From assembly GCF_024347375.1 (NCBI RefSeq), contig NZ_AP025470.1, positions 434,001 to 498,000 on the forward strand: a stretch of 64,000 nucleotides of DNA. Reading direction: 5' to 3'. Positions within the stretch are counted from its first letter, which is position 1; every line of letters starts with the position of its first letter. Positions 45,510 through 56,695 of the stretch are shown one piece after another. Position numbers and translations under genes: made by a program. The DNA is from Vibrio coralliirubri (lineage in GTDB: Bacteria > Pseudomonadota > Gammaproteobacteria > Enterobacterales > Vibrionaceae). The notes under the pieces are model-generated. The model was not told the DNA's origin. It searched no databases and saw nothing but the letters and a program-made list of their open reading frames with translations.

Positions 45510-47303
45510 ATGAAGCACATTCGTAATTTTTCGATTATCGCCCACATCGACCACGGTAAGTCGACCCTTTCTGACCGCTTAATCCAAGTTTGTGGAGGAT
45601 TAAGTGAACGTGAGATGGCAGCTCAAGTCCTCGATTCTATGGATATAGAACGCGAGCGTGGTATTACAATTAAAGCGCAGAGTGTGACTTTAGATTACAA
45701 AGCTAAAGATGGTGAAACTTACCAACTTAACTTTATCGACACTCCTGGACACGTAGACTTCTCTTACGAAGTATCTCGTTCTCTAGCGGCTTGTGAAGGC
45801 GCACTACTTGTAGTGGATGCTGGCCAAGGTGTTGAAGCACAAACTCTAGCAAACTGTTACACAGCAATCGAAATGGAACTGGAAGTAGTGCCAATCTTGA
45901 ACAAGATTGACTTACCTGCAGCTGAACCAGAGCGTGTTGCTGAAGAAATAGAAGAGATCGTTGGCATCGATGCGATGGAAGCGACTCGCTGTTCTGCGAA
46001 AACAGGTTTGGGTGTTGATGATGTTCTAGAAAACATCGTAACGGCAATCCCACCACCGGAAGGTGATCCTGAAGCGCCTCTACAAGCGTTGATCATTGAC
46101 TCTTGGTTCGATAACTACCTTGGCGTAGTTTCTTTGGTTCGTATTAAAAACGGTAAGCTGAAGAAGAACGACAAGATTCGAGTAATGTCGACAGACCAAG
46201 TTTGGGGTGTTGACCGTCTAGGTATCTTCACGCCTAAGCAAATCGACACGACAGAGCTAAATACTGGCGAAGTAGGTTGGGTTGTTTGTGGTATTAAAGA
46301 CATCCTAGGTGCACCAGTTGGTGATACGCTGACGCTTGCAAAAGGCGGCAGCACTGAACGTTTACCTGGTTTCCAAAAAGTAAAACCTCAGGTATACGCA
46401 GGCCTGTTCCCTGTTTCATCTGATGACTACGAAAACTTCCGTGATGCACTAGGCAAACTAAGCCTGAACGATGCGTCACTGTTCTTCGAACCAGAAAGTT
46501 CGGCAGCACTTGGTTTTGGTTTCCGTTGTGGCTTCTTAGGAATGCTTCACATGGAGATCATCCAAGAGCGTCTAGAGCGTGAATATGACCTAGACTTAAT
46601 CACGACTGCTCCAACAGTAGTGTATGAAGTCGTAAAAACAGATAAAACAGTTCTGTACGTTGATAGCCCGGCTAAACTGCCAGCGGTTAATGACCTAGAA
46701 GAAATTCGTGAGCCAATTGCACGCTGTAATATCCTGGTACCTTCGGATTACCTAGGTAACGTAATCACACTGTGTGTTGAGAAGCGTGGCGTACAAGTCG
46801 ACATGGTTTACCACGGTAACCAAGTTGCTGTAACGTACGACCTTCCTATGGCAGAAGTTGTTCTAGACTTCTTCGACCGTCTGAAGTCAACGTCTCGCGG
46901 TTACGCATCTTTGGATTACAACTTCCAACGTTACGAGCCATCAAACATGGTACGTGTAGACGTACTGCTGAATGGCGAAACGGTTGATGCACTAGCGATC
47001 ATTACGCACAAAGATATTGCTCAGTCTCGTGGTCGTCTACTGGTAGAGAAGATGAAAGAATTCATCCCTCGTCAGATGTTCGATATCGCGATTCAAGCAG
47101 CGATTGGTAACCACATCATTGCTCGTTCTACAGTGAAACAATTGCGTAAGAACGTAATCGCAAAATGTTACGGTGGTGATATCAGTCGTAAGAAGAAACT
47201 TCTTAAGAAACAAAAAGAAGGTAAGAAGCGTATGAAGCAGATCGGTAACGTTGAACTGCCTCAAGAAGCATTCTTAGCAATTCTTCATGTTGGTAAAGAC
47301 TAG
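45510..47303 (+). CDS. lepA: Elongation factor 4 (LepA)
   Basis: 597 residues, the standard length. GTPase related to EF-G that back-translocates stalled ribosomes. G1 [10 protein letters not shown]3 DTPGHVDF and G4 [13 protein letters not shown] are visible, and the C-terminal LepA domain ends in [27 protein letters not shown]. It starts the lepA-lepB pairing conserved in gammaproteobacteria. Confidence 0.97.
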   Translation: MKHIRNFSIIAHIDHGKSTLSDRLIQVCGGLSEREMAAQVLDSMDIERERGITIKAQSVTLDYKAKDGETYQLNFIDTPGHVDFSYEVSRSLAACEGALLVVDAGQGVEAQTLANCYTAIEMELEVVPILNKIDLPAAEPERVAEEIEEIVGIDAMEATRCSAKTGLGVDDVLENIVTAIPPPEGDPEAPLQALIIDSWFDNYLGVVSLVRIKNGKLKKNDKIRVMSTDQVWGVDRLGIFTPKQIDTTELNTGEVGWVVCGIKDILGAPVGDTLTLAKGGSTERLPGFQKVKPQVYAGLFPVSSDDYENFRDALGKLSLNDASLFFEPESSAALGFGFRCGFLGMLHMEIIQERLEREYDLDLITTAPTVVYEVVKTDKTVLYVDSPAKLPAVNDLEEIREPIARCNILVPSDYLGNVITLCVEKRGVQVDMVYHGNQVAVTYDLPMAEVVLDFFDRLKSTSRGYASLDYNFQRYEPSNMVRVDVLLNGETVDALAIITHKDIAQSRGRLLVEKMKEFIPRQMFDIAIQAAIGNHIIARSTVKQLRKNVIAKCYGGDISRKKKLLKKQKEGKKRMKQIGNVELPQEAFLAILHVGKD

Positions 47304-47548
47304 GTATCAATCGCACTAACTATCTGCTGAACATTACTGGTTAAAATCGTTTATTTCTTTGTTGCAAAGATTGCAATTAGGCCCACTAGTCACTGCACTT
47401 TGCGCCTCGAACTAAACGATTTTTCCTGCGTAATCTCCCCAGCATTTAGTCAGCATGATTGATACAGATTAGAAATATTAAGCAGAGTGAAAGGGTTATA
47501 CTCTTTCACTTTCGTTATTTTTAAAGAAATGAAATTTAAGGGATATCA
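47304..47548. other. lepA-lepB intergenic region with inverted repeats
   Basis: A perfect 11-bp inverted repeat AAAATCGTTTA/TAAACGATTTT (47343-47353 and 47413-47423) flanks 59 bases that contain smaller hairpins (CTTTG/CAAAG; GCAAAG/CTTTGC). A second hairpin AGTGAAAG/CTTTCACT is at 47486-47510, followed by T's. The first could be the lepA terminator or a structured RNA, the second a terminator or leader element of lepB. Confidence 0.45.
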
Positions 47549-48445
47549 ATGGCTAATACATTTTCGCTTATCTTAGTGATCGTAACTCTAGTGACCGGTA
47601 TTGTATGGGCGTTGGAAAAGTTTGTGTGGGCGAAGAAGCGCCAGCAAAAACTTGCTGACGTTGAAGCACAATCGAATGGCCTAGACGCTGAAACCAGCGC
47701 AAAAGTTACGGCTCAGCCTTGGTGGGTTGAGAACAGTGTGTCCATTTTCCCGGTAATTGCATTTGTTTTGATCTTGCGTTCATTCATCTATGAACCGTTT
47801 CAAATCCCTTCTGGCTCGATGATGCCAACCCTTTTGGTCGGTGATTTCATCTTGGTAGAGAAGTACGCGTACGGTCTAAAAGACCCAGTATGGCGCACTC
47901 AATTGGTAGAAACAGGCAAGCCAGAACGCGGTGATTCAATCGTATTTAAGTACCCACCTCAGCCAAACATCGACTACATTAAGCGTGTTGTTGGTATGCC
48001 TGGCGACACGATTCGCTACAGCAGTCGTAAAGAGATCTGCATTCAGGCGAAGGGTACAAGTAGCTGTGAACCAGTGAAACTAAGTAATGTTGAAGAGAGC
48101 CAATTTATTCAAGATGGTGTGCCTCTGATTCAGCTGAACGAACAGCTTGGAGACGTAGAGCACCAGATTTTAGTTAACCCATTACGCCGTGATCGTGTGC
48201 AAGCATATCAGCCTCGCAATGGTGTTAACGAATGGGTCGTTCCAGAAGGCCAGTACTTTGTGATGGGTGATAACCGTGACAACAGTGCAGATAGCCGTTA
48301 CTGGGGCTTTGTCCCTGAAGCAAACCTTGTTGGTAAGGCCGTTGCTATTTGGATCAGCTTCGAGTTTGAACGCGGTTCAGACAGTGTACTTCCAACATGG
48401 ATTCCTACTGGTGTGCGTTTTAATCGCATCGGTGGGATTCATTAA
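47549..48445 (+). CDS. lepB: Signal peptidase I
   Basis: 298 residues. Cleaves signal peptides from secreted proteins. Two membrane spans (about 5-24 and 62-80) precede the catalytic domain; the Ser nucleophile is in [10 protein letters not shown] and the Lys in [11 protein letters not shown]. Box [15 protein letters not shown] is intact. It is followed by rnc in the same order as in E. coli. Confidence 0.96.
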   Translation: MANTFSLILVIVTLVTGIVWALEKFVWAKKRQQKLADVEAQSNGLDAETSAKVTAQPWWVENSVSIFPVIAFVLILRSFIYEPFQIPSGSMMPTLLVGDFILVEKYAYGLKDPVWRTQLVETGKPERGDSIVFKYPPQPNIDYIKRVVGMPGDTIRYSSRKEICIQAKGTSSCEPVKLSNVEESQFIQDGVPLIQLNEQLGDVEHQILVNPLRRDRVQAYQPRNGVNEWVVPEGQYFVMGDNRDNSADSRYWGFVPEANLVGKAVAIWISFEFERGSDSVLPTWIPTGVRFNRIGGIH

Positions 48446-48471
48446 TCGATCACATAACACATCGAGAGAGC

Positions 48472-49149
48472 ATGAATTCTCCAATTGATAAACTAGAGAG
48501 AAAGATTGGCTATCAGTTTAATGATGCCGATCTTATCCACTTGGCGCTGACTCACCGCAGCGCCGCAGGTAAACATAACGAACGTCTTGAGTTTCTGGGC
48601 GATTCAATTTTAAGTTTTGTTATCGCTGATGATCTTTACCACCGTTTCCCTAAGGTAAACGAAGGTGATATGAGCCGCATGCGCGCAACATTAGTACGTG
48701 GTCATACATTGGCAGAACTAGGTCGTGAATTCGAACTAGGAGATTACTTAAAATTAGGTCCAGGTGAGTTGAAGAGTGGCGGTTTCCGTCGTGATTCTAT
48801 TCTAGCGGATGCGGTTGAAGCGATCATCGGCGCTGTCTATTTAGATAGTGATACCGAGACGGTTCGCGGCATTATTTTAAGCTGGTACCAATCTCGCCTA
48901 GATGCTATTCAGCCTGGAGTATCTCAAAAAGATCCAAAAACTCGCCTACAAGAGTTTTTGCAAGGTCGAAGAAATCCCCTACCTGTCTACACAGTGACTA
49001 ATATTAAAGGTGAAGCACACAACCAAGAGTTTACGGTTGAGTGTGAAGTGGCAGGTGTGGATAAACCTGTTATCGGTAAAGGCACTAGCCGCCGCAAGGC
49101 AGAACAAGCGGCTGCTGAAACAGCATTAGAGCAACTAAGCAATGTCTGA
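48472..49149 (+). CDS. rnc: Ribonuclease III
   Basis: 225 residues. Double-strand RNA endonuclease that processes rRNA and many mRNAs. The signature [16 protein letters not shown] (about residues 38-53), acidic residues in [14 protein letters not shown], and the C-terminal dsRNA-binding domain (about 153-223) are complete. Its stop overlaps the era start by 8 bases. Confidence 0.97.
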   Translation: MNSPIDKLERKIGYQFNDADLIHLALTHRSAAGKHNERLEFLGDSILSFVIADDLYHRFPKVNEGDMSRMRATLVRGHTLAELGREFELGDYLKLGPGELKSGGFRRDSILADAVEAIIGAVYLDSDTETVRGIILSWYQSRLDAIQPGVSQKDPKTRLQEFLQGRRNPLPVYTVTNIKGEAHNQEFTVECEVAGVDKPVIGKGTSRRKAEQAAAETALEQLSNV

Positions 49150-50113
49150 TAACAACCAAGATTTCGATATCGATGCATTCTTTTCATCTGATAGCAAAAA
49201 AACAGGCCTACCGGAAAACCAACACTGTGGCTTCATCGCTATTGTCGGTCGCCCAAACGTAGGTAAGTCGACGCTTCTGAACCATATTCTGGGTCAGAAG
49301 ATTTCTATTACATCACGTAAACCACAGACGACACGTCACCGTATTATGGGCGTTGAAACTGAGGGTGATTACCAAGCGATCTTTGTTGATACTCCTGGAC
49401 TTCATATTGAAGAAAAGCGTGCCATCAACCGCTTGATGAACCGTGCGGCGAACAGCTCACTGAGTGATGTGAACCTAGTATTCTTCCTTGTCGATGGTAC
49501 TCACTGGACTGACGACGATGAGATGGTTCTGAACAAACTGAAGAAGACTGACTTCCCAGTTGTACTTTGCATCAACAAAGTAGATAACGTTCAAGACCGT
49601 ACTAACGTGATGCAGCACATGATGGAAGTCTCTAAGAAGATGGACTTCATTGATGTAGTGCCAATCTCAGCGAAGCAAGGTAAAAACATTGATGTACTGC
49701 GTAAGCACGTACGTGAACATTTACCTAAAGCGACACACCACTTCCCTGAAGAATACGTGACTGATCGCTCGCAACGTTTTATGGCCTCTGAAATTATCCG
49801 TGAAAAGCTGATGCGCTTTACGGGTGATGAGCTACCTTACTCGGTAACGGTTGAAATCGAACGTTTCGATTACAACCCAGATAACGATGGCTTCCACATC
49901 AATGCACTGATTCTTGTTGAGCGTACAGGTCAGAAGAAAATGGTGATTGGTAAAGCGGGCGAGAAGATCAAAACGATTGGTCGTGAAGCGCGTATCGATA
50001 TGGAAGAGCTATTCGGCCGTAAGGTTTACCTAGAGACTTGGGTCAAGGTTAAATCTGGCTGGGCTGATGATGAGCGTGCACTTCGCTCGTTAGGCTACAT
50101 CGACGATCTATAA
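49142..50113 (+). CDS. era: GTPase Era
   Basis: 323 residues. Binds 16S rRNA and helps 30S assembly. G1 [10 protein letters not shown]3 DTPGLH, and G4 NKVDN are present, and the C-terminal KH domain contains [25 protein letters not shown]. The first 20 residues are longer and more acidic than in E. coli, which is common in vibrios. A terminator follows at 50166-50192. Confidence 0.96.
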   Translation: MSDNNQDFDIDAFFSSDSKKTGLPENQHCGFIAIVGRPNVGKSTLLNHILGQKISITSRKPQTTRHRIMGVETEGDYQAIFVDTPGLHIEEKRAINRLMNRAANSSLSDVNLVFFLVDGTHWTDDDEMVLNKLKKTDFPVVLCINKVDNVQDRTNVMQHMMEVSKKMDFIDVVPISAKQGKNIDVLRKHVREHLPKATHHFPEEYVTDRSQRFMASEIIREKLMRFTGDELPYSVTVEIERFDYNPDNDGFHINALILVERTGQKKMVIGKAGEKIKTIGREARIDMEELFGRKVYLETWVKVKSGWADDERALRSLGYIDDL

Positions 50114-50165
50114 TATATTGAACGTCACTTTCTGAGATTAAGAAAGTTGAACTGAAGATAAATCC

Positions 50166-50193
50166 AAGAGAGAGTGCAAACTCTCTCTTTTTG
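50166..50193 (+). terminator. Terminator between era and recO
   Basis: A perfect 10-bp stem AAGAGAGAGT/ACTCTCTCTT (50166-50175 with 50180-50189) with a GCAA loop and a short T-run. It may be partial, as recO follows closely in the same direction. Confidence 0.75.
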
Positions 50194-50215
50194 TATCTGT
50201 AATAAGGGTAAGTGA

Positions 50216-50944
50216 TTGAGCGAAGGGTTACAGCGATGCTTTGTGTTGCACCGTCGACCATACAGTGAGTCGAGCCTGATCTTGGACGTCTTCAGCGAAG
50301 AGTTCGGTCGGGTGACGTTGATGTCTAAAGGCGCTCGCAGCAAGCGTTCCAATTTGAAAGGTGCATTACAACCTTTTACGCCGCTACTGCTGAAGTGGTC
50401 TGGTAATGGTTCGATGAAAACCTTACGCCAAGCTGAAGCGATTAGCTTGGGGCTTCCTCTCGCCGGTATTAATCTGTATTCAGGCATGTACGTGAACGAG
50501 CTTATTGGTCGGGTATTGATGGCAGAAGTACCGATGCCTGCGCTTTTTCACGACTATCTTCATGCTTTAACAGAGCTGGCGCATAATGATAACCCTGAGC
50601 CAGCACTGCGTCGCTTTGAGCTGGCTCTATTATCCGCTATGGGTTATGGCGTCGACTTTTTACACTGCGCGGGCACTGGCGAAGCGATCGATCCGAGCAT
50701 GACTTATCGCTATCGAGAGCAGAAAGGTTTCATCGCTTCGGTGCGTCGAGACAACCTGACTTTTATGGGCGATGAACTTATCGCAATCAGTGAACGTAGG
50801 TTTATCACTAAAGAGCAGTTAAAAGCGGCAAAACGCTTTACACGCATAGCCTTAAAGCCGTATCTTGGCGGCAAACCATTAAAAAGTAGAGAGCTATTTA
50901 TGCCAACAATAGCCCTCTCTAGAGCACGGAGTATTGGAAAATGA
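50216..50944 (+). CDS. recO: DNA repair protein RecO
   Basis: 242 residues from a TTG at 50216, which gives the family's normal N-terminus ([26 protein letters not shown]). RecO anneals DNA and helps load RecA with RecR. The N-terminal OB fold and a helical C-terminal part without zinc ligands are seen. An AAGG-like site is near. The end overlaps pdxJ as ATGA. Confidence 0.93.
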   Translation: MSEGLQRCFVLHRRPYSESSLILDVFSEEFGRVTLMSKGARSKRSNLKGALQPFTPLLLKWSGNGSMKTLRQAEAISLGLPLAGINLYSGMYVNELIGRVLMAEVPMPALFHDYLHALTELAHNDNPEPALRRFELALLSAMGYGVDFLHCAGTGEAIDPSMTYRYREQKGFIASVRRDNLTFMGDELIAISERRFITKEQLKAAKRFTRIALKPYLGGKPLKSRELFMPTIALSRARSIGK

Positions 50945-51678
50945 GCTCAATCCTTTTAGGCGTTAATATCGACCATATTGCAACACTACGTAATGCACGT
51001 GGTACTAAATACCCAGATCCAGTACACGCAGCTGAAATTGCTGAACGTGCGGGTGCTGACGGCATTACTGTTCACCTGCGTGAAGACCGTCGTCATATCG
51101 TTGACCGCGATGTACGTATTCTGGCTGAAACACTTCAAACTCGTATGAATTTGGAGATGGCAGTAACGGATGAGATGGTTCAAATTGCCCTCGATACTAA
51201 TCCTGAGTTTGTTTGTCTGGTTCCAGAGAAGCGTGAAGAGCTAACCACTGAAGGTGGCTTGGACGTGGTTGGTCAACTTGAAAAGATCAAAGCGGCGACG
51301 GAAAAACTGTCTGCTGCTGGCATTAAGGTGTCTCTGTTTATCGATGCTGACCGTGAGCAAATCGACGCAGCAAAAGCGTGTGGCGCACCGTTCATTGAAC
51401 TGCACACTGGTCATTACGCCGATGCTAAAACAGAGGAAGACCAACAAGACGAGCTGAAAAAGATTGCTGCAGGCGCAAGCTACGCGGACGATCTTGGTAT
51501 CACAGTCAATGCGGGTCATGGTCTGACTTACCACAACGTTGCACCGATTGCGGCTCTTCCTGAGATCTACGAGCTGAACATCGGTCACTCGATCATGGGA
51601 CGTGCAGTGTTTGATGGTTTGAACAAAGCCGTTGCAGACATGAAAGCCGTGATGGAAACAGCACGCAACAACGCTTAG
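50941..51678 (+). CDS. pdxJ: Pyridoxine 5'-phosphate synthase
   Basis: 245 residues. Condenses 3-amino-1-phosphohydroxyacetone-type product with deoxyxylulose phosphate to make pyridoxine phosphate. [16 protein letters not shown], the [14 protein letters not shown] HLREDRRHI and [12 protein letters not shown] motifs are intact. It works in the same pathway as Epd (21918-22967), although far away on the map. Confidence 0.97.
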   Translation: MSSILLGVNIDHIATLRNARGTKYPDPVHAAEIAERAGADGITVHLREDRRHIVDRDVRILAETLQTRMNLEMAVTDEMVQIALDTNPEFVCLVPEKREELTTEGGLDVVGQLEKIKAATEKLSAAGIKVSLFIDADREQIDAAKACGAPFIELHTGHYADAKTEEDQQDELKKIAAGASYADDLGITVNAGHGLTYHNVAPIAALPEIYELNIGHSIMGRAVFDGLNKAVADMKAVMETARNNA

Positions 51679-51756
51679 TTTTCTAAACCGTAAGCGTTAA
51701 GTCGTAAGCGACGAATTAGTAGAATTAATAGATAGAAGTTTAGTAGTAGGGTAAGC

Positions 51757-52137
51757 ATGGCTGTTGTTGGATTAGGTACAGATATCGCAGAAATTGAGCG
51801 TGTTGAAAAGGCATTATCACGAAGTGGTGACGCTTTTGCTCAGCGTATTTTGACCGATTCTGAATTTGAAGTATTCCAGCAACTCAAGCAAAAAGGGCGT
51901 TACCTTGCAAAACGTTTTGCTGCCAAAGAAGCGGCATCTAAGGCGTTGGGCACGGGGATCGCGCTGGGTGTGACTTTCCACGACTTTGAGATTTCAAACG
52001 ATGAGCATGGCAAGCCAGTTCTGAGCCTGCATAAAAAAGCGCGTGAAATCGCAGAGGCGAACGGCACAACATCAATTCATCTGACTATCTCGGATGAGCG
52101 TCACTACGCAGTGGCAACGGTGTTACTCGAATCGTAA
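51757..52137 (+). CDS. acpS: Holo-acyl-carrier-protein synthase
   Basis: 126 residues. Transfers phosphopantetheine from CoA to the acyl carrier protein. [13 protein letters not shown] near the start and [20 protein letters not shown] hold the metal and CoA-binding residues. It is the last gene of the lepB-to-acpS run. A strong terminator follows. Confidence 0.96.
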   Translation: MAVVGLGTDIAEIERVEKALSRSGDAFAQRILTDSEFEVFQQLKQKGRYLAKRFAAKEAASKALGTGIALGVTFHDFEISNDEHGKPVLSLHKKAREIAEANGTTSIHLTISDERHYAVATVLLES

Positions 52138-52182
52138 ACAGATTATCGCTACTTTATATCTAGTGCTCTTGGCTCTAGACAG

Positions 52183-52214
52183 AAAAAAGCAGAGCTCATG
52201 AGCTCTGCTTTTTT
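52183..52214. terminator. Bidirectional terminator between acpS and barA
   Basis: A perfect palindrome AAAAAAGCAGAGCTCA with its complement (52183-52214) forms a 14-bp stem with a four-base loop and A/T-runs on both ends. It ends both convergent transcripts. Confidence 0.9.
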
Positions 52215-52262
52215 ATTAGCGGGCAAACCCTATAACGAATACTGGTGAGTAACAAGTGCCCG

Positions 52263-55076
52263 CTAGGTCTTCGTCGGTTTCAAGTAATGAATCGCGGTTG
52301 CTTGAACCTTATCTAATTCATCCTGAAGCTCGAAAAGCTCCGGTTCAATGTCTTCAACAGAAGTGCCTGAACGCAGCTCTTTCTCTATCGTCGCACATAC
52401 CGATTTTAGTCTTGGTACACCGCTGTACGAGCTGCTGCCATGCATCTTGTGGATGATGTGTATCAGCTCTTCAACTGGGTAGTCACTGTCTTCTATCGCT
52501 TTGTCTGCTGCCTCATACACCTCTGGAATAAAGTCTACGAGCATTTGCAGCATATCGCGTGCGAGGTCTTCTTTATTGGCGGCCTGCTTCATCGCAGCTT
52601 GCCAATCAATGATGATGTTTGTGTGTACGCTGGCTTCAGTTTCTGACACCGGACCGTTGTCGACTTCAGCAGAGACCGCTGGGTGGTCCGGATCTATTTT
52701 TTCGATGTGCTCAACCTCAGAGGTCGAGCTCCAATGAATAAGAACCTGCTGTAAAACATGCTCTTCAATCGGTTTGGTTAGGTAGTCATCCATGCCCGCT
52801 TCAAGCAGTCGATCTCGTTCGCCAACCATTGCATGCGCGGTCACGGCTATCACTGGTGTGTTCGCATTGTTCGCCAGTTTTTTGATGTTCTGACAGGCGG
52901 TCACACCGTCCATCTGTGGCATTTGAATATCCATGAAGATTATATCAAATGGCGTCTCTGTAGCCTTGTCTATTGCCTGCTGACCACTGGTACAACTGAT
53001 GACGGTTTCTACTCGCTCTTTGAGCAGTGCGGTGATCAGTTTTAGGTTGGCTGGGTTGTCGTCGACCGCTAATACCGTAAGCGGAAGCTTCTCTTCTGAA
53101 TGTGTTTCAATCGCTGGTGCAATCAAGGTTGGTGCCTGATTCGATACCAGAGTTTGCAGCAGCTTCTTACGAGAAAGAGGTTTAGTGATGCACTGAACAT
53201 CGACCTCTTTCATTAGTTGCTCACCTAACGCTAGCTCGGTACTTGGTGTACCAATAATCACGTTTTGAGCAATCTTCTTCGCACCTATCGCCCAACCACT
53301 CACGGTATCAAATTGATATTCTTGGTTGGCGGCTAGGTTAAGCAGAACGTAGTCATACGAGGTGGTCTCGTCTGGCATCACCGAACGATACGTTACCACT
53401 AAGCCTTCTTGAGTTAGGATTTGCTGAGTAATCGATGCCGCTTGCATGTTTGGCTCGATAAGCAGCAGTTGTTTGTCTTGCAGACACTGCGTCTCAATCA
53501 GCTCTGTCATCGGCATATCAGTCGTTGATAGTCTCAAGGTGAACCAGAAGGTGGAACCTTGGTGCAGACGACTGGTTAGACTGATCTCTCCGCCCATTTG
53601 GCTGACCAGTTTTTGTGTGATAACCAGACCTAAGCCTGTACCGCCATAACGACGAGAGATACTTGCGTCGGCTTGGCTGAAGGCTTGGAACAGCTGAGCT
53701 TGTTGACGCTCAGAAATACCAATACCCGTATCGCGGACCATGAATTGTAGCTCGATGTTGTCTTCGCTTTGTGAGCGAAGCTCAACGCTGATATCAATGT
53801 TGCCGCGCTCGGTAAACTTAATTGAGTTACCCACTAGGTTAGTCAGGATTTGTTGAATACGCAGTGGATCACCCACCACGCCTGGCGGTACTTTAGGATC
53901 GATCTTCAGTGTCAGCTCTAGGCCTTTCTCATGAGCGTTGGTTGCTTGAAGGTTTACTACCTCTTCAAGGCTGGCTTGGAACTCAAATGGGATGTTTTCT
54001 AGGGCTAATTTACCTGCTTCAAGTTTCGAGAAGTCCAAGATATCGTTGATGATGCTAAGTAGGTTGTTTGCTGAGCGTTCAATGGTTTGCAGGTAATCGG
54101 TTTGACTGTTCGATAGGTGAGTCTTGAGCATCTGACGAGTAAAGCCAATCACACCGTTCAGAGGCGTTCTCAGTTCGTGAGACATATTCGCTAAGAATTC
54201 AGATTTAACACGAGCGGCTTCTTGAGCACGCTTCTTCGCGATGTCTAACTCAACGTTTTGAATCTCTAGTTGCTCAAGGGTTTCACGCAAGTCTGATGTG
54301 GCCTGGTCAATACTGTGCTGCATCTCAACGTGATATTCTGATAGCGATACCGCCATCGCGTTGATACCGTTTTTCAGCGAGTCTAGCTCACCATGCATCT
54401 TACCTTCGATACGTACATCTAGGTGACCACGACGAATTCGGTCGACCATATTTTTCATGTGCGTGATCGGTTGAGTTACATCGTGCATTAAGCGGAACGC
54501 AAACACGCCCGATAAACCAAGCCCGAGAATCAACACCAAGAAGGCAGAGAACACTTCTTGATATTGCTGTAATCGAAGTGATGACAGATCTAATTCAATC
54601 GCAATATAGCCGATCGCTTGATTGGCTTGAGACTGACCGTTGGCTGAATTGATGTACTGGCCTTCGGCGATGATAGGCGTCCGCAGGATCAGCGTGTTAT
54701 CGAGCAGATTCGATGAGCTTAAATGTGGGATCGGTTTATCTTTGGGGTAGGTTAGGCTTTCAAAATCGGGATGGAAGTTTGAGGTTACAAACAACTCATG
54801 ACGTTCATCAAACACCGCGATACTGCGCACCAGCTTAGAGTTTTTTCGATGCGCATAGCTAATAAGCTGACGAACAGACTCTCGACTTTCGAGCTTCATG
54901 CCTGATTCACTCGCAATCGCAAGTGGTTCAATGATGCTAGTACCAGTGTTAACCACCTGACCCTCAAGGTCTTGATAGCGGTTAAATGAGAAAAATGCAC
55001 TCAATAGCAGCCCAATAATCAGGGTTGGAGCTAGAGTTAAGGTAATTACACGGGCTCTTAAGCCATATCTGGTCAT
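52263..55076 (-). CDS. barA: Hybrid sensor kinase BarA/VarS
   Basis: 937 residues. Sensor of the BarA-UvrY (VarS-VarA in Vibrio) two-component system, which drives the CsrA regulatory RNAs and controls virulence, metabolism and quorum sensing. Domains in order are: membrane span (about 11-33), periplasmic sensor, second span (about 178-200), HAMP, HisKA with the phosphorylated His in MSHELRTPLNG, HATPase (NLVGNSIKFT, TGIGI, GGTGLGL), a degenerate receiver, a true receiver with Asp in FMDIQMPQMDG, and a C-terminal HPt with His in HIIHKMHGSS. The length and domains match BarA. Confidence 0.95.
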   Translation of the reverse strand: MTRYGLRARVITLTLAPTLIIGLLLSAFFSFNRYQDLEGQVVNTGTSIIEPLAIASESGMKLESRESVRQLISYAHRKNSKLVRSIAVFDERHELFVTSNFHPDFESLTYPKDKPIPHLSSSNLLDNTLILRTPIIAEGQYINSANGQSQANQAIGYIAIELDLSSLRLQQYQEVFSAFLVLILGLGLSGVFAFRLMHDVTQPITHMKNMVDRIRRGHLDVRIEGKMHGELDSLKNGINAMAVSLSEYHVEMQHSIDQATSDLRETLEQLEIQNVELDIAKKRAQEAARVKSEFLANMSHELRTPLNGVIGFTRQMLKTHLSNSQTDYLQTIERSANNLLSIINDILDFSKLEAGKLALENIPFEFQASLEEVVNLQATNAHEKGLELTLKIDPKVPPGVVGDPLRIQQILTNLVGNSIKFTERGNIDISVELRSQSEDNIELQFMVRDTGIGISERQQAQLFQAFSQADASISRRYGGTGLGLVITQKLVSQMGGEISLTSRLHQGSTFWFTLRLSTTDMPMTELIETQCLQDKQLLLIEPNMQAASITQQILTQEGLVVTYRSVMPDETTSYDYVLLNLAANQEYQFDTVSGWAIGAKKIAQNVIIGTPSTELALGEQLMKEVDVQCITKPLSRKKLLQTLVSNQAPTLIAPAIETHSEEKLPLTVLAVDDNPANLKLITALLKERVETVISCTSGQQAIDKATETPFDIIFMDIQMPQMDGVTACQNIKKLANNANTPVIAVTAHAMVGERDRLLEAGMDDYLTKPIEEHVLQQVLIHWSSTSEVEHIEKIDPDHPAVSAEVDNGPVSETEASVHTNIIIDWQAAMKQAANKEDLARDMLQMLVDFIPEVYEAADKAIEDSDYPVEELIHIIHKMHGSSSYSGVPRLKSVCATIEKELRSGTSVEDIEPELFELQDELDKVQATAIHYLKPTKT

Positions 55077-55241
55077 GTTCTTTAATTACATCGAGGTCTG
55101 GATATGGGAAAATAACGCACACAATGGCGGTTAAGTGAACGGTAAGCTTAATCAAAGCCGTGACGTTCGACAATGATTCCAAGACATAATAGTGAGTCCT
55201 GGATACCAATTACTTATTAAAAGATACATTAGGCACAAGCA

Positions 55242-56561
55242 ATGGCACGTTTTTTCCAACCAAAAAAGAAAACTCAACTCGAGACCAAGCATCAATCGGT
55301 TTTGGTTGAACGAATGGATCACAATGGCGCTGGCATCGCTTATCAAAAGAATAAACCGGTTTTCATTGATGGCGCATTGCCCGGTGAGCAGGTGGTTATT
55401 CAACTTACTGAGAGCAAAAGTAAGTTTTCGCGAGCTAAGCTCATCAAGTTATTGAAGCCGAGCGAGCAGCGTTTAAAGCCGTTTTGTAAGCACTTTAATC
55501 AGTGTGGTGGCTGTCACCTTCAACACCTAGGTTACTCTTCTCAGGTTGAGCATAAATCGCAATCTCTGACCCATCTGATGAGCCAATACCAAACGGCTAA
55601 CACTGAAGTTGCACAACCTATTATTGGTGATGAAACCGGTTATCGACGTCGCGCACGTATCAGCCTATTTGTTGATAAAAAGACACAGCAGCTTCAGTTT
55701 GGTTTCCGTAAGAAGCAGAGTAAGCAGATTGAAAATATCACCGACTGTGCCGTGCTTGATCCTCGCCTCAATGTATTGCTGCCAAAACTGAAAAATTTAC
55801 TGAACACTTTCAACAACCTTACGTCTTTAGGACACGTTGAATTGGTGTTGGGCGATACTGGCCCTGTTATGGTGCTACGTCACCTTAAGCCTTTGGTTGA
55901 AAAAGATGAGCAAGCGCTGATTGCGTTAGCAAAAGAAGAAGACGCTACGCTGTACTCGATGCCTGAAACCGATAAGTTGGTCCGTCTGGTTGGTGATGCG
56001 CCTAGCTACAGCGAAACAGGTGTTACCTTACCTTTTGAGCCAAACCACTTTATCCAAGTCAATCAGAAAGTGAATCAGCAGATGGTAGCTCAAGCGATTG
56101 AGTGGCTAGAGCCTCAAGCAGATGAGCGAGTGCTCGACCTGTTTTGTGGCCTAGGTAACTTCAGTCTGCCTATCGCGCAACAATCGGCGTTTGTGGTTGG
56201 TGTAGAAGGCGTTGATGAAATGGTTCAGCAAGCCACATCTAATGCAGCGTTAAACCAGTTAGGCAATACGGAGTTTTACCAAGCTAACCTTGAAGAAGAC
56301 TTATCTTCACAGCCTTGGGCAAAAGAGAAATTCGATAAAGTATTGCTTGACCCGGCACGTGCGGGAGCGAGTGGGATCGTTGATCAAATTTCAGCGTTAG
56401 GAGCGAAGCGTGTGGTTTATGTTTCGTGTAATCCTGCTACTCTAGCTAGAGATTCTGAGAGCTTAGAAAAACAAGGCTATCAATTAGCCAAACTGGGTAT
56501 GTTGGACATGTTCCCACACACCAGTCATCTAGAATCGATGGCTCTCTTTATCAAGGCTTAG
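55242..56561 (+). CDS. rlmD: 23S rRNA (uracil-1939-C5)-methyltransferase
   Basis: 439 residues, formerly RumA. The N-terminal TRAM domain is followed by the four-Cys cluster region ([14 protein letters not shown]) for a [4Fe-4S] cluster. The SAM-binding domain has [14 protein letters not shown] and the catalytic Cys in [12 protein letters not shown]. It is divergent from barA, as in E. coli where rlmD also neighbours barA and relA. Confidence 0.96.
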   Translation: MARFFQPKKKTQLETKHQSVLVERMDHNGAGIAYQKNKPVFIDGALPGEQVVIQLTESKSKFSRAKLIKLLKPSEQRLKPFCKHFNQCGGCHLQHLGYSSQVEHKSQSLTHLMSQYQTANTEVAQPIIGDETGYRRRARISLFVDKKTQQLQFGFRKKQSKQIENITDCAVLDPRLNVLLPKLKNLLNTFNNLTSLGHVELVLGDTGPVMVLRHLKPLVEKDEQALIALAKEEDATLYSMPETDKLVRLVGDAPSYSETGVTLPFEPNHFIQVNQKVNQQMVAQAIEWLEPQADERVLDLFCGLGNFSLPIAQQSAFVVGVEGVDEMVQQATSNAALNQLGNTEFYQANLEEDLSSQPWAKEKFDKVLLDPARAGASGIVDQISALGAKRVVYVSCNPATLARDSESLEKQGYQLAKLGMLDMFPHTSHLESMALFIKA

Positions 56562-56695
56562 AGGCCCTTAAACAAGGCTTCAAATGAATCACAAAGGCGC
56601 AGGGAAGCCTGCGCTGATATCAATATGGTCGAACTAACTTGGAACCAGTTAGTCATATTGAATTGGGTATAAAACATAATAACTAGGAAGGCATG

